Below, in pieces: positions 7,322 to 14,875 of a stretch of 32,400 bases of DNA. The notes under the pieces are model-generated. The model saw nothing but the letters and a program-made list of their open reading frames with translations, did no database searches and was not told where the DNA came from. Position numbers and translations under genes: made by a program. This stretch comes from Oleimicrobium sp037445575. GTDB taxonomy: Bacteria; Zhuqueibacterota; Zhuqueibacteria; JANLFK01; Oleimicrobiaceae. The DNA is taken from contig JBBIKH010000008.1 in NCBI GenBank assembly GCA_037445575.1, forward strand, positions 1-32,400, read 5' to 3'. Each line of letters opens with the position of its first letter. Position 1 is the stretch's first letter.

Positions 7322-9047
7322 CGGCGGTGCGCTCCTCTAGTAGTCGATCGATGGCCTGCTCTTGCGTCTTAAACTCCGGCGAATCCATCGCCAGGTAGTT
7401 CCAGTCGATGAAGTGCTGACGCAGTCGGTAGAAGTACTCCCGTGCCTCGTCCTTTGTCGCGAACGACATGGGGGTGGTCAGGACTTTGTGCACCTTGGCA
7501 TACACGTACTGCTGTCGCTCCTTGGACGTGGCGGCATCGATGGGATCGAACCCGTTCTGCTGGAGGTAGACCGCATCGAGAAACTCCGACTTTAGGTAGA
7601 CGACAAAATCCTCCATGGAGGTGGCCTCTTCTCCCACCACCATCATCATTTGCCTGACCTCATTACCCGCGGTGAGAATCTGCTTGCCGTCGCGGAGTTG
7701 GTTGGCGGGGATAAAGCTGTCGTACTTGCTCCAGCTGTCCAGCGGGTCGATGGAGGGGAAACGTCGAGCATTAGCCCGTTCTCTGCTCAGGCCAAGGAAG
7801 GCTCCCACCACCTTCAGCGTGGCCTGCGTCACCGGCTCCTCGAAGTTGCCGCCTGCCGGGCTGACCGTGCCGCCGATGGTCAAGCTCCCCATCTGGCCGT
7901 TGGGCAAAACCACCAGACCCGCACGCTCGTAGAACTCGGCGATGCGCGACTCCAAGTAAGCGGGAAACGCCTCCTCGCCGGGGATCTCTTCCAGGCGGCC
8001 GGAGATCTCACGCATGGCTTGCGCCCAGCGGGAAGTAGAGTCCGCCAAGAGCAGCACGTTCAGGCCCATCTGGCGGTAATATTCTCCCAGGGTGGCAGCG
8101 GTGTAGACCGAAGCCTCTCTGGCCGCCACAGGCATGGCGCTGGTGTTGACGATGATGATGGTGCGCTCCATGAGGGAACGCCCGGTGCGCGGGTCCTCGA
8201 TGTGGGGAAATTCGCGCAGGGTTTCCACCACCTCGCCGGCGCGCTCACCGCAGGCGGCCACGATGACAATGTCGGCATCGGCGTAGCGACTAATGAGCTG
8301 CTGCAGAACCGTTTTGCCGGCGCCAAACGGACCGGGCACGCAAAAGGTCCCTCCCTTGGCCACAGGGAAGAAACTGTCGATGATGCGCGCCCGCGTGATG
8401 AACGTCTCCTTCGGAACCAAGCGCTCCCGGTAGGCGCGGATGGGGATCTTCACCGGCCAGTGGAACGACATGGTGAGGGGCAGCATCTTTCCACCATGGC
8501 CACGAAGAGTGGCAATCGTCTCGGTCACGGTGTAGTCGCCTGGGTCGGCGATCTCTTCCACCTCAAAGTCGCCGCGAAAGTCGAAGGGGACCATGATGTA
8601 GTGATTGAAGATCCCCTCCGGCACCTGCCCGAGCGGCGTGCCCGCCCGCACCAGGTCACCCCTCTTCACCAGCGGCGTAAAGGACCATTTCTTCTCAAGA
8701 TCCAACCCGGGCCTCTTGACGCCTCGGGGGAGGAAGAAGCCGAACTCCGCGGCGAGCTGCGGCAGGGGGTTCTGCAGGCCGTCGTAGATCTGCCCCAACA
8801 GCCCTGGCCCGAGCTCAGCCGAAAGGAGGTGACCAGCAAATTCGGCCCGGTCGCCGACCTTCAGCCCCTTGGTGCTCTCAAAGACTTGCACATAGGCCAC
8901 ATCCTTATTGATGCGCACCACTTCGGAGACCAGCCGCTCCTGGCCGTGCACGATGTGGCCCACTTCGTTCTGCATCACGTTGCCGTCCACGGCAATGGCT
9001 ACCATGTTGCCGCTCACGCCGATGATCTTGCCTACCGCCGTGTTCAT
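7305..9047 (-). CDS. ntpA: V/A-type ATPase subunit A (catalytic)
   Basis: The 580-residue catalytic subunit carries a perfect P-loop, GPFGAGKT, at 239-246. The N-terminal barrel is followed by the A-specific bulge (about residues 100-190), and the C-terminal helical domain ends in FIDWNYLAMDSPEFKTQEQAIDRLLEE. Other family marks are VIVAACGERAGEVVETLREFP, LLADSTSRWAQAMREISGRLEEIPGEE and the GSLTIGGTVSPAGGNFEEPV stretch. It binds and hydrolyses (or makes) ATP. The ATG at 9047 overlaps the stop of the DUF2764 gene by four bases (ATGA). Length and domain order are normal. Confidence 0.97.
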   Translation of the reverse strand: MNTAVGKIIGVSGNMVAIAVDGNVMQNEVGHIVHGQERLVSEVVRINKDVAYVQVFESTKGLKVGDRAEFAGHLLSAELGPGLLGQIYDGLQNPLPQLAAEFGFFLPRGVKRPGLDLEKKWSFTPLVKRGDLVRAGTPLGQVPEGIFNHYIMVPFDFRGDFEVEEIADPGDYTVTETIATLRGHGGKMLPLTMSFHWPVKIPIRAYRERLVPKETFITRARIIDSFFPVAKGGTFCVPGPFGAGKTVLQQLISRYADADIVIVAACGERAGEVVETLREFPHIEDPRTGRSLMERTIIIVNTSAMPVAAREASVYTAATLGEYYRQMGLNVLLLADSTSRWAQAMREISGRLEEIPGEEAFPAYLESRIAEFYERAGLVVLPNGQMGSLTIGGTVSPAGGNFEEPVTQATLKVVGAFLGLSRERANARRFPSIDPLDSWSKYDSFIPANQLRDGKQILTAGNEVRQMMMVVGEEATSMEDFVVYLKSEFLDAVYLQQNGFDPIDAATSKERQQYVYAKVHKVLTTPMSFATKDEAREYFYRLRQHFIDWNYLAMDSPEFKTQEQAIDRLLEERTADAKGL

Positions 9048-9541
9048 GGCTGCACCTCACAAGTCTTCCGAAAGAGTTGCATCCCCTTTTCCTTGTTGAA
9101 GGTGAATAGCCGACGGAGAATCTGCAACTTTAGCATGTAGAGAATGAGGAACTCGAGGTCAAAGTGGTGCTCGCTCTCCTGCTGTTCGATAAAGTCCCAT
9201 CTCAAACGGAGGAGGCGTTTCTCAATCTCCAGAGGGTTTCCTTCGCGCACCAGGGAGGGCGGGAACGTGGACGGCTTGTACTCCTGCCCGGCGCGCTGAG
9301 CTTGCCGCCAGGCGGCCAGCTCGGAGCGAAGACGTCGTTCAAAGTCCTTGTACCGCGCAAGCACGGCAGGACAGTGTTTGCTAACCGTCACGTCGGCCAA
9401 GTCCACTGCCGCCAGCACCGCATACTCTGCCGCCGACAGCCACTTTGCTGCCTCTTGGAGGAAGGCGTCGACCGTCAGGTAGGTTTCCCTGTCGAAGTAG
9501 AGGGTCGGCAACTGGGAAACGAGGTAGTAGTGCTTATCCAT
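9044..9541 (-). CDS. DUF2764-family protein of the V-type ATPase operon
   Basis: A 165-residue, probably cytoplasmic, helix-rich protein. The opening KHYYLVSQLPTLYFDRETYLTVDAFLQEAAKWLS and the later LRLRWDFIEQQESEHHFDLEFLILYMLKLQILRR resemble the DUF2764 family. In Chlamydia, Treponema and Bacteroidetes this family is found between the E and A genes of V-type operons, as here. Its role is not established. Because no C or F subunit gene is present, it may stand in for a central-stalk or adaptor function, but at 165 residues it is only about half the length of a C subunit. It overlaps the E gene by eight bases and the A gene by four. Confidence 0.85.
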   Translation of the reverse strand: MDKHYYLVSQLPTLYFDRETYLTVDAFLQEAAKWLSAAEYAVLAAVDLADVTVSKHCPAVLARYKDFERRLRSELAAWRQAQRAGQEYKPSTFPPSLVREGNPLEIEKRLLRLRWDFIEQQESEHHFDLEFLILYMLKLQILRRLFTFNKEKGMQLFRKTCEVQP

Positions 9542-10139
9542 TGTTCTGGCCGTTCAGCAGCGCCTGCAACGTGGGGTTAAGGAACGATTTGAGCACCTCG
9601 GCGATGGTCTGGTCGGAAAAGTCATAGTAGACCTCCTCGCCCCGCATGCCAATGCGGAACCCCTTGCCCACGGAGTCGCCCACCCGCAACACTACGCCAT
9701 CACGCAGCTGCTGACGAAGGCCGGAAAACAGGAGCGCCTCCAGTTTCTCCTTATCTTCCGCGCTCACCACCACCTCGGCTGCTCCGTCACGTGCCCACTG
9801 GGTAACGAGGTTTTGGATAAGCTGGCTGAGGAACTCTGGCGATAGGGCTTGTCCCACCTCTCGCTTGAAGACTCGATCAAAGAGCTCGTTGATGCGCTCT
9901 TTGAGGCTGAGGACGGTGTCTCGAGCTGCCTGCTGCAGGGCCCGCTCTGCATTTTGCTGAAAGCGCGCCGCCGCCGCCTTCCCCTCCTCCACGATGCGGG
10001 CGGCCTCCTTTTGCGCCTGCTCCACCGTGGCAGCGGCCTCCGCCTGGGCCTTGGCGACAATCTCCTGCGAGGTCTGCCGTGCTTCCTCGATCCCCTCCTG
10101 CTTGATCTTCTCGATCAGGCTCTCAAGCTTGACTTCCAT
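9534..10139 (-). CDS. ntpE: V/A-type ATPase subunit E (peripheral stalk)
   Basis: A 201-residue protein. Residues 1-85 are a highly charged, alanine-rich helix (EAAATVEQAQKEAARIVEEGKAAAARF) that would form the stalk coiled coil. The C-terminal half (from about residue 100) is a globular head of the E-subunit type, with GVVLRVGDSVGKGFRIGMRGEEVYYDFSDQTIAEVLKSFL. Archaeal enzymes pair E with a G/H subunit, for which no gene is visible in this operon. ATG at 10139 with GGAGAAGG upstream. A GTG one codon earlier (10142) is possible. It is the first long gene of the operon. Confidence 0.93.
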   Translation of the reverse strand: MEVKLESLIEKIKQEGIEEARQTSQEIVAKAQAEAAATVEQAQKEAARIVEEGKAAAARFQQNAERALQQAARDTVLSLKERINELFDRVFKREVGQALSPEFLSQLIQNLVTQWARDGAAEVVVSAEDKEKLEALLFSGLRQQLRDGVVLRVGDSVGKGFRIGMRGEEVYYDFSDQTIAEVLKSFLNPTLQALLNGQNNG

Positions 10140-10189
10140 CACCCTTCTCCTCCGCTTGGCACCCGCCAGAAACTTGCCGCTCTTTGCAT
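10139..10189 (-). other. Possible 16-codon leader ORF before subunit E
   Basis: An ATG at 10189 opens a short frame (MQRAASFWRVPSGGEG) whose TGA shares its last base with the ATG of the subunit E gene (TGATG). An AGGAG lies ten bases before it. If translated, it would couple ribosomes to subunit E. The candidate -10 box lies just upstream, so the transcript might begin at or inside this frame, which argues against translation. No homology is recognisable. Confidence 0.2.
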
Positions 10190-10192
10190 GGA

Positions 10193-10221
10193 AATATATC
10201 TCCTTTTGTCATAAGGTGCAA
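10193..10221 (-). promoter_or_regulatory. Candidate sigma70-type promoter of the V-type ATPase operon
   Basis: On the minus strand TTGCAC (10221-10216) and TATATT (10198-10193) are separated by exactly 17 bases and lie about 55 bases before the subunit E start. This is a close match to the housekeeping consensus, in an AT-rich island within otherwise GC-rich DNA. The start of transcription would be near 10186. Confidence 0.55.
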
Positions 10222-10310
10222 AGACTTTTTTGCCCGCACGAGCACGTGCCGCCAGACTCTCTCCCTACCGCCAGCGCCACCAACCTCACGAACACCAAGG
10301 TAGCAATGCC

Positions 10311-10332
10311 CCGCTGCCGACGGTGGCAACGG
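10311..10332 (-). terminator. Hairpin after the P-type ATPase gene (possible terminator or attenuator)
   Basis: CCGTTGCC and GGCAGCGG form an eight-base-pair stem (one G-T pair) around a six-base loop, 44 bases after the stop of the P-type ATPase. No run of T follows, so if it ends transcription it is not a classical intrinsic terminator. It lies between two transcription units and upstream of the candidate V-type operon promoter. Confidence 0.35.
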
Positions 10333-10376
10333 CCGCTGATGTTTCCCCCTCCTTGCCGGTGCACGGTATACGCAGG

Positions 10377-13058
10377 CTACTCGAGGTCTCCCAACCTCCC
10401 ACGTCTCACCACCCACTTTGCAAGCTCTACCACCGGAGAGACGGTGCAGGCAGCCCCACCCACCAACAGCCAATCCCGCAGAGACAGCGCGTAGGTGCCA
10501 AAAGCGCGTTGGGCGAAGGGAACATAAACGAGGGCCACCAACAGGAGAAGCTCCACAACGATCGTTATGTTCAGCCACTTGTTGGCAAAGGGGCGCTGCA
10601 GTCCCGAATGGCGATCGGAGCGGAAGTTGTAGGCCTTGAAAAATTGGATTCCTACCAAGGAAATGAAGGCCATGGTCATGGCCTCCTGCAGGCTCCGCCC
10701 GCTGTGCAGCGCGAGGTAGAACAGACCGAGGTTAATGAGCATCGACCAGAGCCCGGCCACCGCAATGAGGAACACCACGGGACGGATGAATATGCCAGCG
10801 CGCGGTCGGCGAGGCGTCCGTCGCATGATGTCAGGTGCCTTCGGGTCGGCAGCCAACGCCAAAGCCGGGAAGCCATCTGTCGCCAGGTTGACGAAGAGAA
10901 TCTGCACCGCTGTAAGGGGAAGAGGCAATCCGGCCAGGAGGGCCCCGGCCATCAGGCCGATCTCCCCCACGTTCGAGGACAAGAGGTACATCAGGAACTT
11001 TTTGATGTTGTCAAAGATGCCCCGACCCTCTTCGATGGCTGCCACGATGGAGGCAAAGTTGTCATCGGTCAGGGTCATGGCGGCAGCTTCTTTGCTCACG
11101 TCGGTGCCGGTGATCCCCATTGCCACGCCGATGTCGGCCTTCTTGAGCGCGGGCGCGTCGTTGACCCCGTCGCCGGTAACTGCCACCACGTGCCCCCGTT
11201 TTTGCAGGGCGGTGACCACCCGGAGCTTGTGATTGGGCGACACCCGGGCGTAAACATCAATCTCCGTGACCCGTTGCTCCAGCTCCTCATCGGTCATGGC
11301 GTCAACCTGGCTACCGGTCACCGTCACGCCGCTATGGGTCAACCCCAGCTCTTTGGCCACGGCCTGGGCCGTCACCGGATGGTCACCGGTAACCATGACC
11401 ACTCTGATCCCCGCCTGGCGACACCTATCCAAGGCGTCTTTTGCCTCCGGGCGCGGCGGGTCGATCATGCCCACCAGGCCCAGGAACGTCATCTCCTGCT
11501 CAGCCGTCTCCACGCCGGCGTCCGGTTTCCAGGCCACCGCCAGCACGCGCATGGCCTGGTGCGCCATCGCTGCTGCCTGGCTGAGGATGCGCTCGCGGCG
11601 TGCGCGATCCAGCCTCGCGGCGCCTTTGCGCGTGGCCACAAAGGAGCAGGAGCTCAGGATCACCTCCGGCGCCCCTTTGGCACACGCCACCATCCCTGCA
11701 GGGCCGCGATGGAGGGTGGTCATGCGCTTGCGCTCGGACGTGAAGGGTACCTCGTGGACGCGAGGGTACTGTTCTTCCAGCTCCGCCTTGTGCAGGCCGG
11801 CTTTGGCTGCCATGGTCACTAGGGCCCCTTCGGTGGGGTCGCCTTTCACCGACCACCGCCCGTCATCCTCGTGGTGTACCAGGTGGGCATTGGAGGAGAG
11901 CACCGCCGCGCGCAGCAACCTGAGGAGCACCTCATCGGCAGCCGGATCGATGGTCTTGCCCTCGTACAAAAAGTTGCCAACAGGCTCGTAGCCGACCCCG
12001 CTCACCTCGATGAGGCGGTCGTCCACATAGAGGCTGCGCGCGGTCATCTCATCCTTGGTCAAGGTGCCAGTCTTGTCGGTGCAGATCACCGAGGCGCTCC
12101 CCAGCGTTTCCACGGCCGGGAGGCGGCGAATGAGGGCATTGCGTTTGGCCATCCGCTGCACGCCCATCGCCAGGGCAATGGTGACCACCGCCGGCAAGGC
12201 TTCTGGCACCACCGCCACAGCCATGGCGACGGCAAAAAGGAACATCTCCAGCGGGGGCTTGCCGCGCAGCATGCCCAACAGGGCCAGCAGGGCCACCAAC
12301 ACCAGCGCTGCCTGGGCAAGTATTGACCCCACCCGATTGAGCTTCTCCTGCAAGGGAGTCTTCGCCGACTCGACCGTCTTGAGCAGCTCGGCCACCCGAC
12401 CGAATTCGGTGTCGGCACCGGTGCCTACGACCACCGCCCGACCTCGGCCGTAGGTAACCACCGTGCCGCTGTAGACCATGTTGACGCGGTCGCCCACGGC
12501 GAGGGTACCATTGCTGAGCGCTGCTGTGCTCTTTTCGACCGGATGGGACTCGCCGGTTAACGCCGCCTCATCCACCTGCAGGTTGACCGCTTCCAGTAGG
12601 CGGCCGTCAGCCGGGACCTTGTCGCCTGCTGCCAACAGCACCACGTCCCCTGGCACAACCTCTCGTGAGGGGATCTCCTGCTCGCTTCCGTCCCTGATCA
12701 CCGTGGCGTGCAGGGCTGCCATGCGGCGCAGGGCTTCCAGGGCCCGCTCCGCCCGATGCTCTTGGATGTAGCCGGTAAGCGCCGAGAAAAGGACAATCAG
12801 AAAGATGGCGATGGCTTCGGTACCATGCCCGAGGCCAGCAGAGAGGGCAGTGGCGATGAGAAGGATGATGATGAGGACGTTCTTGAACTGGCTGAGGAAG
12901 ATTTTCCAGCGCGAGATCTCCTCGGCGCGCTGCAATTCATTCGGGCCGTGCTCGGCCAGGCGCCGAGCCGCCTCAACGCTTGTGAGGCCTTTGCTCCCAC
13001 TGCCAAGTCTGCCCAGAACCTCCTCACAGGAAAGGGTATGCCATAGGGGCTGGCTCAT
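10377..13058 (-). CDS. P-type cation ATPase, Ca2+ (type IIA) group
   Basis: The 893-residue inner-membrane pump has an N-terminal cation-ATPase domain, TGES (168-171), the phosphorylated Asp328 in DKTGTLT, KGAPE, and the hinge TGDGVNDAP (628-636). Membrane residues fit the calcium group: PEALP in helix 4 (Glu286, SERCA Glu309), Asn696 and Glu699 in helix 5, and Asn724, Thr727 and Asp728 in helix 6. SERCA Glu908 in helix 8 is replaced by Gln805 (GIQFFKAYN), which may alter one of the two Ca2+ sites. Calcium export is the likely role; Mn2+ is possible. It lies between a DUF948 gene and the V-type operon. ATG start, normal length. Confidence 0.93.
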   Translation of the reverse strand: MSQPLWHTLSCEEVLGRLGSGSKGLTSVEAARRLAEHGPNELQRAEEISRWKIFLSQFKNVLIIILLIATALSAGLGHGTEAIAIFLIVLFSALTGYIQEHRAERALEALRRMAALHATVIRDGSEQEIPSREVVPGDVVLLAAGDKVPADGRLLEAVNLQVDEAALTGESHPVEKSTAALSNGTLAVGDRVNMVYSGTVVTYGRGRAVVVGTGADTEFGRVAELLKTVESAKTPLQEKLNRVGSILAQAALVLVALLALLGMLRGKPPLEMFLFAVAMAVAVVPEALPAVVTIALAMGVQRMAKRNALIRRLPAVETLGSASVICTDKTGTLTKDEMTARSLYVDDRLIEVSGVGYEPVGNFLYEGKTIDPAADEVLLRLLRAAVLSSNAHLVHHEDDGRWSVKGDPTEGALVTMAAKAGLHKAELEEQYPRVHEVPFTSERKRMTTLHRGPAGMVACAKGAPEVILSSCSFVATRKGAARLDRARRERILSQAAAMAHQAMRVLAVAWKPDAGVETAEQEMTFLGLVGMIDPPRPEAKDALDRCRQAGIRVVMVTGDHPVTAQAVAKELGLTHSGVTVTGSQVDAMTDEELEQRVTEIDVYARVSPNHKLRVVTALQKRGHVVAVTGDGVNDAPALKKADIGVAMGITGTDVSKEAAAMTLTDDNFASIVAAIEEGRGIFDNIKKFLMYLLSSNVGEIGLMAGALLAGLPLPLTAVQILFVNLATDGFPALALAADPKAPDIMRRTPRRPRAGIFIRPVVFLIAVAGLWSMLINLGLFYLALHSGRSLQEAMTMAFISLVGIQFFKAYNFRSDRHSGLQRPFANKWLNITIVVELLLLVALVYVPFAQRAFGTYALSLRDWLLVGGAACTVSPVVELAKWVVRRGRLGDLE

Positions 13059-13138
13059 TGGCTCACGAACTCCCGATCCTCACACCCATCGCCAGGCAAT
13101 TGCCCTCCAGACTTGTGGCACCTATTCACTGCGTGATG

Positions 13139-13519
13139 CTACCGACGGACATATTGCAGGAAGACGCGTACCCCCTTGACCAGCGCTCCCACCGTTCCCA
13201 CGATGCCCAAGAGGGGTTTTTCGATGCGGTCGCGCAGAAGAGTCTCCACGTCGCGCAGTTTGACGACGGTGTCCCGCACCGCGTCGACGCTCTCCTCCAC
13301 CTTCCCCATCTGGCGTTGTGCTTGTTTGACAATATCGCGCACGTCATCCATCACCCGCGCCACATCGTGGGCAATGGGTGCAATCTGAAGACGTGTTGTC
13401 TCCAGCAGTTTCTCGGCCTCTTTTGCCGTCCGCCTGAGCTGCACGAGCAGAGGAATGAGGGCAATCACGAAGATGACAATAAAGGCCGCAATGACCGTGA
13501 CGCTAATGGACATCAGCAT
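13139..13519 (-). CDS. DUF948-family membrane-anchored coiled-coil protein
   Basis: A 126-residue protein with one N-terminal membrane helix (about residues 4-26, ISVTVIAAFIVIFVIALIPLLV). A helical, heptad-like tail follows (RRTAKEAEKLLETTR, VARVMDDVRDIVKQ, VEESVDAVRDTVVKLRDVE), then a short hydrophobic stretch, PLLGIVGTVGALVKGV, near the end. This is the layout of the DUF948 family, small proteins of unknown role often found next to YtxH genes, as here. I chose the ATG at 13519 behind AGGAGG. A GTG 24 bases upstream covers that ribosome site and is unlikely. Confidence 0.82.
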   Translation of the reverse strand: MLMSISVTVIAAFIVIFVIALIPLLVQLRRTAKEAEKLLETTRLQIAPIAHDVARVMDDVRDIVKQAQRQMGKVEESVDAVRDTVVKLRDVETLLRDRIEKPLLGIVGTVGALVKGVRVFLQYVRR

Positions 13520-13539
13520 AACAGAGCTCCCTCCTGGAG

Positions 13540-13554
13540 GCACCGGACCGGTGC
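13540..13554. repeat. Perfect odd palindrome GCACCGGaCCGGTGC
   Basis: Seven bases on each side mirror exactly around one central base, 21 bases before the DUF948 start and next to its ribosome-binding site. It could be an operator half-site pair or an RNA hairpin that masks the ribosome site. No factor can be named. Confidence 0.4.
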
Positions 13555-13585
13555 AAACGGTGCGGTGGGGTCAGAGCGGGGGTCG

Positions 13586-13611
13586 GTGCCGCCGCACGAG
13601 CACGGCGGCAC
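13586..13611 (-). terminator. Nine-base-pair GC hairpin between YtxH-like and DUF948 genes
   Basis: GTGCCGCCG and CGGCGGCAC pair perfectly around an eight-base loop, about 30 bases after the YtxH-like stop. No T run follows on the minus strand, so it may be a partial terminator, an RNA-processing or an mRNA-protecting structure. Confidence 0.4.
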
Positions 13612-13642
13612 GCCTCCCCCTGGCTCGGTTTTGTCCTGGCGC

Positions 13643-13999
13643 TTAGCTTTCAGCGCCCTTCTTGCCTTTCTCCTCGGCAAAGGCGCGGGCACCTGCCTCC
13701 ACCGCGCGGCGCAGTCGCCCAGTCCTTTCGGCGATGGTGTCCTTTGCCTGCTCCACCTTCTCCTCTGCCTCTTCTGCCAGCTCAGCGGCCCGACGCCTGC
13801 CCTCGGTCACCAGACTTGCCGCGCGGCGCTTGAGCTCCGCTATCTCGCGCTCGGCGTCTTCCAGAAACTCCTCCGTGCGCCGCTTGATGTCCTCCCGCGT
13901 CTCCTTGCCAGACTTGGGCGCATACAGCAGGGCGATGATGGCGCCGACAGCACCACCGATCAGGAACCCTTTCAGAAATGCACCGCCTTCTTTGTTCAT
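13643..13999 (-). CDS. YtxH-domain protein
   Basis: A 118-residue protein. The N-terminal membrane segment (about residues 8-27) reads GFLIGGAVGAIIALLYAPKSGKETREDI, the signature of the YtxH family (gas-vesicle/stress-protein-like small membrane proteins). It is followed by about 85 residues of charged amphipathic helix rich in Ala, Glu, Lys and Arg. The role is unknown; members are often stress-induced and lie beside DUF948 proteins, the next gene here. The ATG at 13999 behind GGAGGA is chosen over a longer frame from 14038, because that extension overlaps the ribosome-binding site and lacks family similarity. Confidence 0.88.
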   Translation of the reverse strand: MNKEGGAFLKGFLIGGAVGAIIALLYAPKSGKETREDIKRRTEEFLEDAEREIAELKRRAASLVTEGRRRAAELAEEAEEKVEQAKDTIAERTGRLRRAVEAGARAFAEEKGKKGAES

Positions 14000-14041
14000 A
14001 GGTGTCTCCTCCGTGAGAGTAAGCACTCTACCGCACAATGA

Positions 14042-14872
14042 CTACTTGTTTCCTGCTCGCAGTTGAGCCTTGATGTCGTGCCATTCCGGCTCGTCACTCA
14101 CGAGTCCGTCAGTCAGGGTCAGGCGCCGCAGCTCACCCTTGATCCACCGCAGGCGCTCTTTGGCGGCGTCGTGGGTTACGCGCCATTTGGCCACTGCAGG
14201 CGCATCCTCTTCCTCGAGGGCGCGCAGGCGCTCCACCGCCTGCGCGAGTCCCCGCGGGTCATACCCTGCCCGCAGCAGGTATGCTACTGCCAGCTGATCA
14301 GCTTCCTTTTCGGCCTGCCACCCGTACGCGAGCATCCCCTGCGGGGTGAACAGCTCGGCTACAATCCTTCTGCCGATGGCCGGATTGTCCCCCAAGAGCG
14401 ACTGCACCACCAAAGCCAAGCCATACCGACGGCTCACCTGTTCGGCTCCGTGCCGGCCGGCCACATGGGCCACTTCGTGCGCCAGCACTGCTGCCAGTTC
14501 CGCGGCCGTCGCCACCGTCTGGATCATCCCGCGGGAGACGTACACATGCCCGCCGGGTAGCGAAAAGGTGTACACCTCATCGGTATCGATGATGCGGAAC
14601 GAAAACCGCAGGCCAGCCCAATCCGAGCGTGCGGCAATGCGCCTGCCCATGTGCGTCACATACGCTTCAGCCTGCGTGTCCGCGAGCACCGGGTAGCTGC
14701 GCGCCACCTCGGCTGCGCACAGCTTCCCCAAGGCAAGCTCCTGGTCGACGGTGATGATGCTGACCTCGTCGGACTTGCGCGCCGACGAGGCACAGCCCAC
14801 GAGCAGCCACCCCAGCGCCGGCCCTGCGGCAAGCAAGGCTATCCTGGCTGCAGCTCTGGTCGTTGCGAACAC
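14042..14872 (-). CDS. M48-family zinc metalloprotease, predicted lipoprotein
   Basis: A 276-residue protein with an N-terminal lipoprotein signal (lipobox LVGC, Cys27) and an M48 peptidase domain. The zinc motif is HEVAH (132-136) followed by GRH, and the third ligand lies in QAEKEAD (about Glu190). FSLPGGHVYVSRGMI just before the zinc motif is typical of the BepA/LoiP-like group that works on outer-membrane proteins in the periplasm. No TPR repeats follow, so it resembles the short LoiP/YcaL type more than BepA. The GTG start follows the ligA stop by three bases with AGG upstream, so it is probably co-transcribed with ligA. Confidence 0.9.
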   Translation of the reverse strand: MFATTRAAARIALLAAGPALGWLLVGCASSARKSDEVSIITVDQELALGKLCAAEVARSYPVLADTQAEAYVTHMGRRIAARSDWAGLRFSFRIIDTDEVYTFSLPGGHVYVSRGMIQTVATAAELAAVLAHEVAHVAGRHGAEQVSRRYGLALVVQSLLGDNPAIGRRIVAELFTPQGMLAYGWQAEKEADQLAVAYLLRAGYDPRGLAQAVERLRALEEEDAPAVAKWRVTHDAAKERLRWIKGELRRLTLTDGLVSDEPEWHDIKAQLRAGNK

Positions 14873-14875
14873 CAG

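Noticed and set aside
7650..9140. 496-codon plus-strand open frame
   Set aside because: It is antisense to the catalytic V-type subunit A, whose frame is fully conserved. The translation is low-complexity (many His, Arg, Gly), as expected from the opposite strand of GC-rich genes.
10230..11822. 530-codon plus-strand open frame
   Set aside because: Antisense to the P-type ATPase and the region after it; no recognisable motif and composition typical of a shadow frame.
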